Of a stretch of DNA of 64,000 bases, positions 42,378 to 53,468 are shown in pieces. The position numbers and the translations under genes were made by a program. Below the pieces are notes generated by a model that saw only the letters and a list, made by a program, of their open reading frames with translations, was not told the DNA's origin and searched no databases. The DNA is from Platanthera guangdongensis (Eukaryota > Streptophyta > Magnoliopsida > Asparagales > Orchidaceae). Position 1 is the stretch's first letter; each line of letters starts with the position of its first letter. Location: the NCBI GenBank assembly GCA_039583875.1, contig CM077158.1:243521447-243585446 (forward strand), in the 5' to 3' direction.

Positions 42378-42478
42378 TAAACAGTTTGCCTACATTTCAC
42401 CCTATGGTGGGACCCTACCCCGGACCCTCGCTGTGCGGGGATACTTTGTGCAATGGGCTGCCCTTTTTATCAGTCTAC
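42378..42478 (+). mobile_element. SINE 3' fragment (Au-like)
   Basis: GGTGGGACCCTACCCCGGAC, then TGTGCGGGGATACTTTGTGC and GGGCTGCCCTTTTT, resembles the 3' half of the plant Au SINE family, which ends in such a GGG(C/T)TGCCCTTTTT tail. The tRNA-like head is missing. Recognition is from memory of the consensus. Confidence 0.5.
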
Positions 42479-42609
42479 AAGAATAAAAGTTGAAGAAACC
42501 AGAAAGGTATAAGGATACAACTTTAAGGCACTAGAAAGGTAGAGCCATGATTGAACAATTTATCATTTCATACCTTATGAACACTACTAATGACCTTCAT
42601 CCTTTCTGG

Positions 42610-45532
42610 TGCAACTTGTGTCGCATCATTTGTCTTATTTTATGTCACGCAATTTTATTTCGGTATTTGTAGCGCAAGTATTAGAGCACACGTATTATCT
42701 TTCATGCATTTTTATTTTAGCATTGTAGCGCATGTATTAGCATACGTGTATTTTTTTTTCATGTACTCGTATGACTTATTGAGGTGATCGTCCAACAAGT
42801 TCCTCAATAAAAAGATCCGTCAAATTAGGGATAAGTTAATTGAGGCAAGCATGCTCAAAATTTAAGATCAAATACAAGGAAAACTTTTTATTAGTTAAAA
42901 TATATCTCAGGCCCACCCTTGATTGCTGGATAGGCTAAATAGGAAATATCATATATATATATATACAAAATATGATTTGACATTCCTATTTAGTCAAGAT
43001 ACCTAAAATTAAAAAGAAAAATCACTTTATAAAAACCCTATCCCTCCTTCCTGTAAAAGCCAGCTGAGACAAGATTTGGAAACAGAGAAATTGATTTCTC
43101 TGTTTTCCAAAGGTCCGGTCGTACGACCCGTCCTCTTCCTCCTCACGCGACGTGAGCCCCGGCGCCGATTTCCAGTCGCCATTATTGATTTTGTTGGACT
43201 CGCCACAGCCACCACCGGCTTCCCAGAGTTCTGGCGACCCCACCTCTCCTGCCTTCTGAAGAGATTGACGTTGCCTCCCATCGGTTTTACAGCTCCAGCC
43301 ATTGCCACGATCTCCACCTATCAGCTCCGCCGCCACCGCCGTGAGAACTCCTCGCCGCCAGCCTCCGTGGGCTCCGGCGTGCTGCCCTCTCCCACCACCA
43401 CCCACTTTGATATTTCACTCCCCTCTTTTCCGATAATCCTTCATAAGTGCACGGCGCTTGTTTGTTTTATGGGCTAAGGTATATTTCCAAGCTAATCTAG
43501 CTCATTTTTGGTTAGTCAAAATCTATGTTGTTTATTTATTTTGATCTTTAAGAACCAGAGCTTACTTGCCATTAATTATCTTATTCCTATTTGTCGTTAA
43601 CTTTTTTTGCATTTCTTAGTGGTGATACTTGTGGAAGAGATTAGTCACAATGTTAATTATGTTTGAACGTTAGGCTCATATGCACGTCTACCACATTGAG
43701 GTTGATTGTCGTTTATCGTTTGCTCAAGAACATCTCGCTTCCACTACAAGTTTTAAAGAAAAACTCAATTTTACTTATTTAAAATCGACTCGAGGAATCC
43801 GCTTTACATTAGTTTGGTATCAGAGGGTTTATGATTCGCTCCTATCGCGAATCACACGATCCGGCTTTCAAATTTTAAAAAAAAAACAATTATATTTAAA
43901 AATTTTCCGAGCATTTAAAAAAAGGAAACAAAAAAAAGTTTATTAGCTGTCTTGTTAACTTTAAATCGTTATTTTAAAAAAAATTAAATTAAAAAATGGA
44001 GAGTCTCGAAGAGCGAATGAAAACTTTAATGAAGAACGTTGAGTTTATCACTGCAGAACTTACGAAGAATCTGACTGAGTGATGCGCCGATGTACACAAT
44101 CTTGAAATGACAATGCGTAAACAAAACAATTTTCCTAACTATGTATCAACTAGTGGAACCCAGACTTCAAATTCTTAATAGTCCTCTTTCTAGACTCGAC
44201 ATTTCCCCCACGAGTACCTTGGCCCCAGTTGTGTCCACTGAAACACTCACTTTAGTCGAGAAGGTTGTTCCTGAGCCCCAACTCCAGGAGGAAGAGCTTC
44301 ATCCTCCTCATCCCCTCATTCCGACTGAAATGGTGCTCCCATTTGCTCACACTAAAGCACCACCTCTAGTCATTGAGATTATTTCTGAGTCCCCACCCCG
44401 GGAAGGACTTAATAGTGACATATCACTCACATTAGAGTCACCACCATATATTGATTTTATATTTAGGGAACATCATTTTGTGTCATTACATTATCTCATA
44501 GTTAAAAATGTGCCTGAAATTTTTTATTAAGAAATTATTGATTCATTTAAGAGAACCCGTATTTTAAAGATAACAAGAACCCCAAAAATTTTCACACCAA
44601 ACAAAGATACTCGTTTTAAAGGGTTTCTCTGGAAAATTTTAAATGGCAGATTTGAGATCAATTTTAAAGTTTATAACGTTATTCAGATTCTATCGGGTGA
44701 TTTGTTTGGGATAATTGATTTTGGTCTAGTAGACGCTCGTATGCATTTGACAGGAGAACATATGATGTGATGTGATTTAATGATTCCACTAATCGAGCTT
44801 ACTTGCTTCCCACCCCAATTCCTTTGATCCCCGCTCTCCCTCACTTTCTAAAACCACTCTGTTGTATGCACTGATTTTTCTTAATCATTTAAATATCATG
44901 CATAAAATTTTGACTAACGGTTTGCGAGCATATTCAAAAATCTATAATTTCATGGTTGAATCTGTCAACGGGAATTATATTTTTTTGAATGAGATTGGTT
45001 CCCTGTATTTTTTAGGAAATGGAGTTTACCTACTGGTCATGAGCTGCAGCGAAAGATCTTTCTTTTGTCACACTACGACCCACCATCCCGAGCATGACAA
45101 TAGAGGAGCAGGTCCAGATCGACGGTTGGATTTTCTTGTCGCGGGCTACATTATACTCTCGATGGGGTCGACTTTTTCAACCCCGGGAGAATTGGTGTAA
45201 CTTGCGTCCCATCATTTGTCTTGTTTTATGTCACGCAATTTTATTTCGGTATTTGTAGCGCAAGTATTAGCGCACACGTATTCTCTTTCACGCATTTTTA
45301 TTTTGGCATTGTAGCGCATGTATTAGCGTACATGTATTTTATTTCACGTACTCGTATGACTTATTGAGATGATCGTCCAATAAGTTTTTAAATAAAAAGA
45401 TCTGTCAAATTAGGGATAAGTTAATTGAGGCAAGCATGCTCAAAATTTAAGATCAAATACAAGGAAAACTTTTTATTAGTTAAAATATATCTCAGGTCCA
45501 CCCTTGATTGTTGGATAGGCTAAATAGGAAAT

Positions 45533-45592
<60 letters not shown>

Positions 45593-46124
45593 AAATATGA
45601 TTTGACATTCCTATTTAGTCAAGATACCTAAAATTATAAAAAAAAATCACTTTATAAAAACCCTATCCCTCCTTCCTGTAAAAGCCAGCTGAGACAAGAT
45701 TTGGAAACAGAGAAATTAATTTCTCTGTTTTCCAAAGGTCCGGCCGTACTACGCGTCCTCTTCCTCCTCACGCGACGTGAGCCCCGGCGTCGATTTCCAG
45801 TCGCCATTATTGATCTTGTTGGACTCGCCACGGCCACCGCCGGCTTCCCAGAGTTCCGGCGACCCCACCACTCCCTCCTTCTTTGGAGATCGACGTTGCC
45901 ACCCGTCGGTTTTACAGCTCCATCCATTGCCACGATCTCCACCTATCAGCTCCGCGGCCACCGTCGTGAGAACTCCTCGCCGCCACCGCCGTGAGAACTC
46001 CTCGCCGCCAACCTTCATGGGCTCCGGCGTGCTGCCTTCTCCCACCACCACCCACTCTGATATTTCACTCCCCTCTTTTCCGATAATCCTTCGTAAGTGC
46101 ACGGTGCCTGTTTGCTCTATGGGC
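42610..46124 (+). mobile_element. non-autonomous LTR element (LARD-like), 3' LTR truncated
   Basis: A sequence of over 900 bp starting TGCAACTTG at 42610 recurs from TGTAACTTG at 45196. The primer site TTGGTATCAGAGGG at 43814 puts the 5' LTR end near 43808 (TTTACA), giving an LTR of about 1.2 kb. The second copy stops at 46124, where gypsy-2 Gag begins. The internal 43809-45195 region has no protease, RT or integrase. The LTR copies differ at several percent of sites, and by an (AT)n run that is much longer in the right copy (45537-45590). Confidence 0.75.
43996..44530 (+). pseudogene. possible Gag-like remnant of the non-autonomous element
   Basis: An ATG at 43996 starts MESLEERMKTLMKNVEFITA, a short coiled-coil stretch ending in a stop at about 44080. 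A second frame 44141-44530 is Pro/Glu-rich (STLAPVVSTETLTLVEKVVP). The position just after the primer site suits Gag, but no Gag domain is recognised. Confidence 0.35.
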
Positions 46125-46859
46125 GGCGAAGGAAATCGTGATCGAGGTGGCTAATCCGGCGTTTGCCAAGAAGTTGGTCAAGTTGGCGGAGGATGACGTG
46201 AAAGAATCAGGAGCGGGGAGGCAGAGGGAGCAGAGAGAGGAGAGAAGAAGGGAGGAACCCCGAGGGCAGGGGCAACATCAAGGTTGGGGGCCGCGTGAGT
46301 CAAACAACAGGTTGGGTTGGAGGCCCCAGGAAGGTCACCCTCAGGGACAGGGTGGAGGTTTCCAAGGAAGGGACAACCACCGCGAGCAAAGGAGGTTCAA
46401 TCAGCCGGCCTGGAGGCAGGGACAGAGGGTCCCCCTCCCGCCGCAGCAGGAAGCTATGGAGATCGTGAGAGGAAGAGGAGGAAGGAGAGGAGCTCGAGGA
46501 GGAGCGAGGAGAAGAGAAGGTAGGGTGTTGCCCTTCTGTGACTTCCACCAGGAAGTGGGTCACGCAACGGCCACCTGCCCGGAGTTTCTGGAGATGAGAG
46601 CAGCAAGGGGGCAAGTCCAGCAGCAGCAGCCCGTGAGGATTGAGAAAGTTCTGCAAGGAGGAGGAGATGATAGATGTGAGTACCGGGTAGACGTGGGAGG
46701 CCGAGGAGGGATCGGGGTGATCCATGGGGGTGTGGGGATCGAAGCCACCCGTAAGGGGAGCTTCCAAACCATGCATCGAAGGAGCGTCACGAAGACCCGT
46801 TCTGTGACGCCTTGGTGATCCAGACGGCGGTAGAGAATTTCAAGGTCTCCAGTTTTCTA
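46125..46859 (+). pseudogene. gypsy-2 Gag C-terminus with zinc knuckle
   Basis: Starts at AKEIVIEVANPAFAKKL, matching the middle of gypsy-1 Gag, so the N-terminal half is gone. An Arg/Gln/Gly-rich basic tract follows, then CDFHQEVGHATATC near 46540-46580, the CX2HX4HX4C knuckle typical of Tat elements. The frame runs on through a Gly-rich spacer to FKVSSFL, the beginning of protease, where an insertion interrupts it. A stop at 46816 lies after a frame change. Confidence 0.8.
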
Positions 46860-47556
46860 CGAAGCACGGATACGCCAAAAATAGAGTCGTACCCGTACCG
46901 GGTACGTTTCCGGTACGGATACCCGTACCGGGTAGCTTCTTCTTCTTCTGTTGTACATCATTAACCCCTAAGGCCCTAAATCATCATCCTGGACTGAAAT
47001 GTCCAGGACTGAATCCTGGACTGGAATGTCCAGGATTCAGTCCAGAATCCTGGACATTCCAGTCCAGGATCCTGGACTGAATCAGTCGAGATTTCTGGAC
47101 TGAATCAGTCCAGATTTCTGGACTGATCAGTCCAGAGTTCCTGGACTGATTCAGTCCAGAGTTCCTGGACTGATTCAGTCCAGAGTTCCTGGACTGATCA
47201 GTCCAGAGTTCCTGGACTGATTCAGTCCAGAATTCTGGACTGAATCAGTCCAGATTAATCATCATCCTGGACTGAAATGTCCAGGACTGAATCCTGGACT
47301 GAAATGTCCAGGATTCAGTCCAGAAACCTGGACATTCCGGTTTAGGGTGGAAGAGTAGACACACGTGGTCTGGTGGATGATGTCATTTCTTGAGAGGTAT
47401 GACCCAAACTCACCTGCATTTGTGATATATAAATATATAATTATTATATTTAATACAACGTATCCTACCGTACCCGTATCCTTGTTTTTTAAAATTTGTC
47501 GTACCGCCGTACCGGATACGTATCGTACCCGGTACCCGTACCCGTACCGGTGCTTC
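46860..47556. mobile_element. MITE-like insertion with palindromic core, in gypsy-2 protease
   Basis: A 3-bp direct repeat CTA (46857-46859 and 47557-47559) flanks 697 bp. Taking out the insert and one CTA restores protease reading in frame, so this is the true insertion boundary. The ends are inverted: CGAAGCACGGATACG at the left and, complemented, GGAAGCACCGGTACGG at the right. Subterminal GTACCCGTACCGGGTAC repeats lie on both sides. The core (46990-47340) is an array of GGACTGA(AT)TCAGTCC palindromes in units of about 24 bp. No transposase; superfamily not assigned. Confidence 0.75.
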
Positions 47557-47559
47557 CTA

Positions 47560-47720
47560 GCCAGGTTTCTGGTTGACAACGGGAGCTCTGTGAATGTGAT
47601 CTTCAAGAAAGCCTTTGACGAGATGAAGGCGGAGGCTCGGAGGGTTCTAGCCTCGGACTGACCATTGTTTGGGTTCTCGGGGAGCGGAAGGAAGTTGAAG
47701 GAGTAGGGTTGCATATGACG
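47560..47720 (+). pseudogene. gypsy-2 aspartic protease
   Basis: Resumes after the insertion with RFLVDNGSSVNVIFKKAF; DNGSS carries the catalytic Asp in the form usual for Tat proteases. A stop follows at about 47658, and a run of ten or more G at 47724-47735 breaks the frame before the linker to RT. Confidence 0.75.
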
Positions 47721-47899
47721 TTGGGGGGGGGGGGGTATCAAGGAACTGTCGGTTCGCCGTTGTTGACACTCCGAGCAGCTATAACGCAATCTTTGGGCGG
47801 CCACTCATTAGCGTCTTTCGTTGCGTCCCCTCCTCATTTCATCAGTGCCTTAAGTTCAGTAGTGGGGGAGTACAGGTCAGGATCAGGGGGGATCCAAAG

Positions 47900-50233
47900 G
47901 TGGCGAGGCAGTGTTACGTGACTGTCGTCAATACCATTTTCTGGATGGCGGAGGCAGAGGAGCTGGAGAAGGAGATGGCGATGGAGGACGAAGCTGCGGA
48001 GGGGAGAGAGATGAGCCTAGGAGAGGCTGATGCGAAGATAGAGGGGGAAGGAGTGGTGAGCCTAGGTGAGGCTGGAAAGAAGACTGAAGAGGAGATAGCG
48101 GGGGAAGGAGTAGTGAGCCTAAGTGAGGCTGGAGAGAAGGCTGCAAAGAAGCAAGGGGTAGAGGGAGAAGCTGGGGGTGAGAACCAGAGGGGGGAAGAAG
48201 TGGAGTTGTCTGGGGAAGGCCAGTTGAAGGCGATGGAGATTGAGAGGGTAGAAGGTGAGCAAGAGTTGGGAGAAGAGGAGGAGAGGGCCGGCAGGGAGCA
48301 ATCCCGGCTGGAGCCGGCAGAGGAAGTCGTGGAGATGGAGGTCATCAGCAAGGCAGGAAAGACGGAGAAGGTAAGGTTCAGCGGAGGCTTGCGCCCAGAA
48401 GACCAGACAAGGATGCGGGAGTGCATCCAAAAGAGCGTGGACGTCTTTTCCTGGAGCGCGGCTGACATGTCGGGCATCGAGGCGGATGTGGCTTGCCGCC
48501 GTCTGAACCTGGACTCCAAGACACGGCCCATCCGCCAGAAGATGAGGATCATCGCCACCAAGCTGGAGGAGCCCATCCGCGAGGAGGTCAAGAAGCTTCT
48601 CGACGCAGGTTTCATCTTGGAGATCCAGTATCCAGATTGGGTCTCCAATGTGGTAATCGAAAAAAAGGGGGATGGGAGGTGGCGCATATGTGTAAACTTT
48701 TCTTTGTTAAATAAATCATGCCCTAAGGATTGCTACGTCCTGCCTCGGATCGACGCGCTGGCTGATTCAGCCGTCGGTTTTTCTATTATGAGTTTTTTGG
48801 ATGTTTTTTCAGGTTATCACCAGATCTTCATGCATCCCCCCGACGTCAAAGATGTCTCCTTCATCACAAGGGAGGGATGCTTCAGCTATAAGATGATGCC
48901 CTTCGGACTAAAAAACACGGGGGCTACGTACCAGCGAATGATGGATCGGGTGTTTAAAAGTCAGATGGGTAGGAACCTGGAGGTCTACGTTGATGATCTC
49001 ATGGTGAATAGTGGGGATGTGGGTTCACACCTACTTGACTTGGAAGAGACATTCGTCACTCTAAGGAAATTCAAGATGAGGCTCAATCCCCAGAAGTGTG
49101 TCTTCGGGGCCAGCCGAAGCATGTTTCTCGGGCACCTTCTGACCCCAGCAGGGGCATAGCCTAACCCAGATAAGGTGAAGGCCATCGTGGAGTTGGAGTC
49201 ACCCCGCAACGCCAAGGAGGTTCAACGCTTGACGGGTAAGCTGGCCGGGTTGAGTCGATTTCTCTCTTGTGCCAGGGAGAAGTGTTCACCCTTCTTCAAA
49301 ACGCTTCAGAGGAACAAAAAATTTGAGTGGACGGAGGAATGTGAGGAGCCTTTCCGTACCTTGAAGGCTCAACTATCCCAAGCGCCGCTCCTGCAAAGCC
49401 CGAAGGAGGGGGAGGACCTATCCTTGTATCTGGGGGTAGGGGCAGAGGCCGTAAGTTCTGTGTTGGTAAAGGAGGAAGGGAAGAGACAGTTACCCATCTA
49501 CTACGTCAGTAGGATCTTGAAGAAGGCTGAGCTGCGCTACCCCATCCTAGAGAAGTTGGCTTTCTCTCTGATCGTCTCAGCCATGAAGCTCAGGACATAC
49601 TTTCAAACTCATTCAATCAAGGTGGTGACCGACTACCCACTGCGCAAGATCTTTGAGGGGGTGGAACGCTCAGGGCGGTTGGTCAAGTGGTCCACTGAGC
49701 TCAGCGAGTTCTACTTCTCTTTTGTACCAAGGCTCTCCATCAAGGCGGAGGCAGTGGCTGACTTCTTCGCAGACTACGTCATAGAACTGGAGTGGGAGGA
49801 AGCACTACCAAGGGAAGCATGGAAGTTGTTCGTTGATGGAGCCTCGGGGAAGCACTCCTTAGGGGGAGGGGTAGTGCCGGTAAGCCCTCAAGGGGTCACC
49901 ATAGAGCAAGCAGTGACGTTGCACTTCCAGGTCACAAACAATCAAGCGGAGTATGAGGCTGTCATATCCGGGTTGCGGTTGGCTAAGGAGCTCGGGGCAC
50001 ACGACGTAGAAGTACTCACAAATTCACTAGTAGTGGTGTCGCAGATCAGGGGAGAATATGAAGCCCGCGAACCCACCCTCCAGAAGTACTTGTCCAAGGT
50101 AAGGGAGATTATTGGCGAGTTCCGAGCGTTTTCAATTCAGCACGTGCCCAGGGAGGAGAATGAAGTCGCTGATCGATTGGCCAAGTTTGGACCCGGGGGG
50201 GACCTTGATCGAGCTATTTCATCCAGCGATTGA
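47900..50233 (+). pseudogene. gypsy-2 RT, RNase H and archaeal-like RNase H
   Basis: A single frame of 777 codons with one internal stop. Residues 15-150 form a Glu/Gly-rich acidic linker with repeats of GEGVVSLGEAG. RT follows (VDVFSWSAADMSGI, FLDVFSGYHQI, FITREGCFSYKMMPFGLKN) with intact YVDDL near residue 362. The stop TAG at 49157-49159 replaces a Glu codon present in gypsy-1. RNase H runs from about residue 475 (LSLYLGVGAEAVSSVL), and the second RNase H from about 643 to 765 (LFVDGASGKHSLGG, NNQAEYEAVISGL, HVPREENEVADRLAK). The frame is lost in a G-run at about 50200. Confidence 0.85.
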
Positions 50234-51534
50234 GGAGGGGGAGTTGATGGAAGTGGATCGGCGACCCTCATGGGTGGATCCCTTCGTGATCCTCTTCACT
50301 ACATGCAGCCTTCCCGAATAGGTCAAGGAAGCAAAAGGCTTTCGGCACAAAGCGGCGCATTACCTTGTTCATGAAGGAGGGTTGCATCGGAAGATGCTGT
50401 CAGGCCTTTTGGCACGATGTGTGGCGGAGGAAGAGATCTCAAGAATTTTGGAAGAAGTGCACTCCGGAGAATGTGGAAGCCATTCGGGGGGTAGAACGTT
50501 GGAAGCAAGGGTGGTCAGGCAGGGATACTTCTGGCCCTCCCTGAGGAAGGATGCAGCGGAGTTTGCAAAGAGGTGTCAAAAGTGTCAACTATACGCCCTC
50601 CTCCAACTCTTACCCGCTCTGAAGCATCACGACGTCGTGGCCTTTCGCCATCTGGAGAATGAACTTAGTTGGGTCGTTTACTCCGGCGAGTGGGAAGAGA
50701 AGGTTCCTCTTAGTCATGATCGACTACTTTTCAAAGTGGCTGGAGGTCAAGGCGTTGGCCAAGGTAACCTCTCAAGTCATCAGGAGCTTCGTTTGGGGAG
50801 AAATCATCTGTAGGCATGGATTGCCCCAGGCCATCGTTACGGACAACGGGCCCCAGTTTGCAAGCGAGGAGTTCATTAGCTTCTGCGCTCAGTTGGGAAT
50901 CGACCTCAGGTTTGCCTCCGTCCACCACCCCTGGAGCAACGGCCAGGTGGAGGCGACAAACAAAATCATAGTGACCCTGCTCAAGAAAAAGGTGGAGAAC
51001 TTGAGGGGGAGTTGGGTGGAGCAACTCCCCTCGGTGTTGTGGGCTCTGCGAATAACCTCAAACACGGCCACTGGAGAGACCCCCTTCAAACTCTCGCATG
51101 GGTGTGAGACGGTCCTACCCGTGGAGTTCGAGGTTCTATCCTCACGGGTTGCGGCCGCAGGCAAAGGAGGCGAGACATGGAGGGAAGAAAACGAAGGGGA
51201 GTTGCGGCTCTCGCTGGACATGATCGAGGAACTCCACAACGTGGCCGCCGTCAGGCAAGAGGAGATCAAACGAAGTATGGCTAAGTACTTCGAAAAGCAT
51301 GTCAGGATAAAGCAGTTCAAGGAGGGGGACCTGTTCTTGAAGAAGGTCGACGCCGCCGGAAGGTCGACGCCGCCGGAAGGTCGGCAGCCGTTGGTAAGCT
51401 CAACCCCAATTTGGAGGGACCCTACATTGTAGAAAGGGCCCTAGGGTCATGGGGATACCACCTCCAGAATGTGGAAGGGGTATCCATCAGTCACGCATGG
51501 AGTGGCGACGATCTGAAGCGTTTCTACCCTTAGC
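50205..51534 (+). pseudogene. gypsy-2 integrase
   Basis: Shifted frame from 50205 (ELFHPAIEEGELMEVDRRPS), stop at about 50320, then the zinc-binding part at 50440-50590 (EEVHSGECGSHSGG, CQKCQL). A further break at about 50655 precedes the core with VTDNGPQFASEEF (50837) and VHHPWSNGQVEATNKI (50919). At 51347-51380 a 17-bp sequence GTCGACGCCGCCGGAAG is duplicated in tandem, shifting the frame before the C-terminus; gypsy-1 has one copy. The old stop lies near 51532 (DDLKRFYP). Confidence 0.85.
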
Positions 51535-51599
51535 ATGAGTAAGGTTGTATGTTTTGCTATGATAATTATTCTAAAGATTGTTTCTTCACAAGTTATGAA

Positions 51600-52800
51600 G
51601 TATTTGTGGTTTTGGACGGCACCGAGTAGACCCGCTGTCCAGGCTCCCATCAAGCTGGCAGGGTCGTAGGCTCGCTCGATGGCCGAAAAAAGGTTGATGA
51701 GTTTGCAATACCCTGAGAGAATCCCGCTGCTCAGGCTCTCAATAGTTGGCAGGGCTGGAAGGCGCACTCGGCCCCGGGTAGACCCGCTGTCCAGGCTCTC
51801 ACTAGCTGGCAGGTTCGTAGGCTCGCCTGGGGGGTAAGGGAATACCCTGAGAGGATCCCGCTGCTCAGGCTCTCATTAGCTGGCAGGGCTGGAAGTCGCA
51901 CTCGGCCCCGGGTAGACCCGCTCTCTAGGCTCTCACTAGCTGGCAGGTCCGTAGGCTCGCCTGGGGGTAATGGAATACCCCGAGAGGATCCCGCTGCTTA
52001 GACTCTCATTAGTTGGCAGGGTTGGAAGGCGCACTCGGCCCCGAGTAGACCCGCTGTCAGGCTCCCACTAGTTGTCAAGGTCGTAGGCTCGCTGGGGGGA
52101 AAAGGGAGAAAAGATTGTGGTAGTTTGTAAGACCAAGAGAGGATCCCGCTGCTCAAGCTCCCATTAGCTGGCAGGGCTGGAGGGCGCACTCGGCCCCGGG
52201 TAGACACGCTGTCCAGGCTCTCACTAGCTGACAGGTCCGTAGGCTCACATGGGGGTACGGGAATACCCCGAGAGGATACCGCTGCTCAGGCTCTCATTAG
52301 CTGGTAGGGCTGGAAGGCGCACTCGGCCCCGAGTAGACCCGCTGTCAGGCTCCCACTAGCTGGCAGGGCCGTAGACTCGCTTGGGGGGAAAGGGAGAAAG
52401 GATTGTGCTAGTTTGCAAGACCCCGAGAGGATCCCGCTGCTCAGGCTCTCATTAGCTGACAGGGCTGGAATGCGCACTCGGCCCCGGGTAGACCCGCTGC
52501 TCAGGCTCTCACTAGCTGGTAGGTTCGTAGGTTCGTCTGGGGGGTAAGGAAATACCCCGAGAGGATCCCACTGCTCAGGCTCTCATTAGCTGGCAGGACT
52601 GGAAGGCGCACTCGGCCCCGAGTATACCCGCTGCCAGGCTCCCACTAGCTGGCAGGGTCGTAGGATCGCTTGGGGGGAAGGAGAAAGGGTTGTGGTATTT
52701 TACAAGACCCCAAGTAGACCCGCTGTCAGGCTCTGACTAGCTGATAGGGTCGTAGGCTCGCTTGGGGGAGAAGGGAAAATGTATTTTTTGTTTAAGTGGC
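51600..52800 (+). repeat. gypsy-2 3' region tandem repeats
   Basis: About 13 short units share CAGGCTC(T/C)CA(T/C)TAGCTGGCAGG. They alternate between a GTAGACCCGCTGTC type and a GAGAGGATCCCGCTGCTC type, giving a higher-order period of roughly 287 bp (GAGAGGATCC at about 51856, 51981, 52138, 52270, 52427 and 52559). Equivalent in position to the 192-bp repeats of gypsy-1 but with different sequence. Confidence 0.85.
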
Positions 52801-53231
52801 CCCAGGTGGACCCGATGACTCACATCAAGCAGACAGGGCTGTTGAAATCATGATGGTGTTACGAAGCTCTTGATAACAAGTTTCCACACAGCTAACACCA
52901 ATCCTAAGTAAGGATGGGATAACCTAGACCCCTCTCGGTAGGGCTCTCGGCATAACCCTCCCGTCAGGGGTCATGGCACATAGCATCTCGGCAAGGGTCT
53001 TTCAGTAAAAGTCTTTTCGGCAGATTCTATTCGATGAATTGTCGCTCGGCAGGAACGGGTTCGCAGTCGTCGCCCAAAAACCTAAGATCCTAACAAGGGT
53101 GCGGAAGCATTCCGTGACAAACGGGCAAGAACGAGAAGAGAGGAAGAAAGCGTACAACTATAAAGCATCACGGCAAAAGCTAAAGAAAATAAATTTTTGC
53201 TAAAATGTACCTCCAAAAAATTACATAAGTC
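52801..53231. other. gypsy-2 spacer between repeats and antisense genes
   Basis: Contains irregular CTCGGCA(G/A)G repeats at about 52930-53050 (CTCTCGGCATAACC, ATCTCGGCAAGGG). No coding similarity. Confidence 0.5.
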
Positions 53232-53468
53232 TCAAGGGGGTCTCGCCCCTTGCATATTTGAAAATTCAAAAAGGAAAATTACAACGCAAAGTAAAAAGTG
53301 GCGAGAGGCTATCGGGCAGGGCCGCTGGAGGTCCCGCTGGAGGCTCCGCTGGGGGTGTAGCCGGCCGCCAGATTCCTCGTTCAGGTCAAGCCCCACCACA
53401 TCTTTGACCGGAGAGTCGTCGTCTCCCGCGGGCTTGGGGATGGGCTCAAACAACCAGGGCAAGATCCC

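Noticed and set aside
46990..47340. CRISPR-like array of short repeats
   Set aside because: Units are contiguous palindromes without unique spacers, inside a plant MITE.
47262..47804. 180-codon minus-strand ORF
   Set aside because: It spans MITE repeats and the shadow of protease with no protein similarity.
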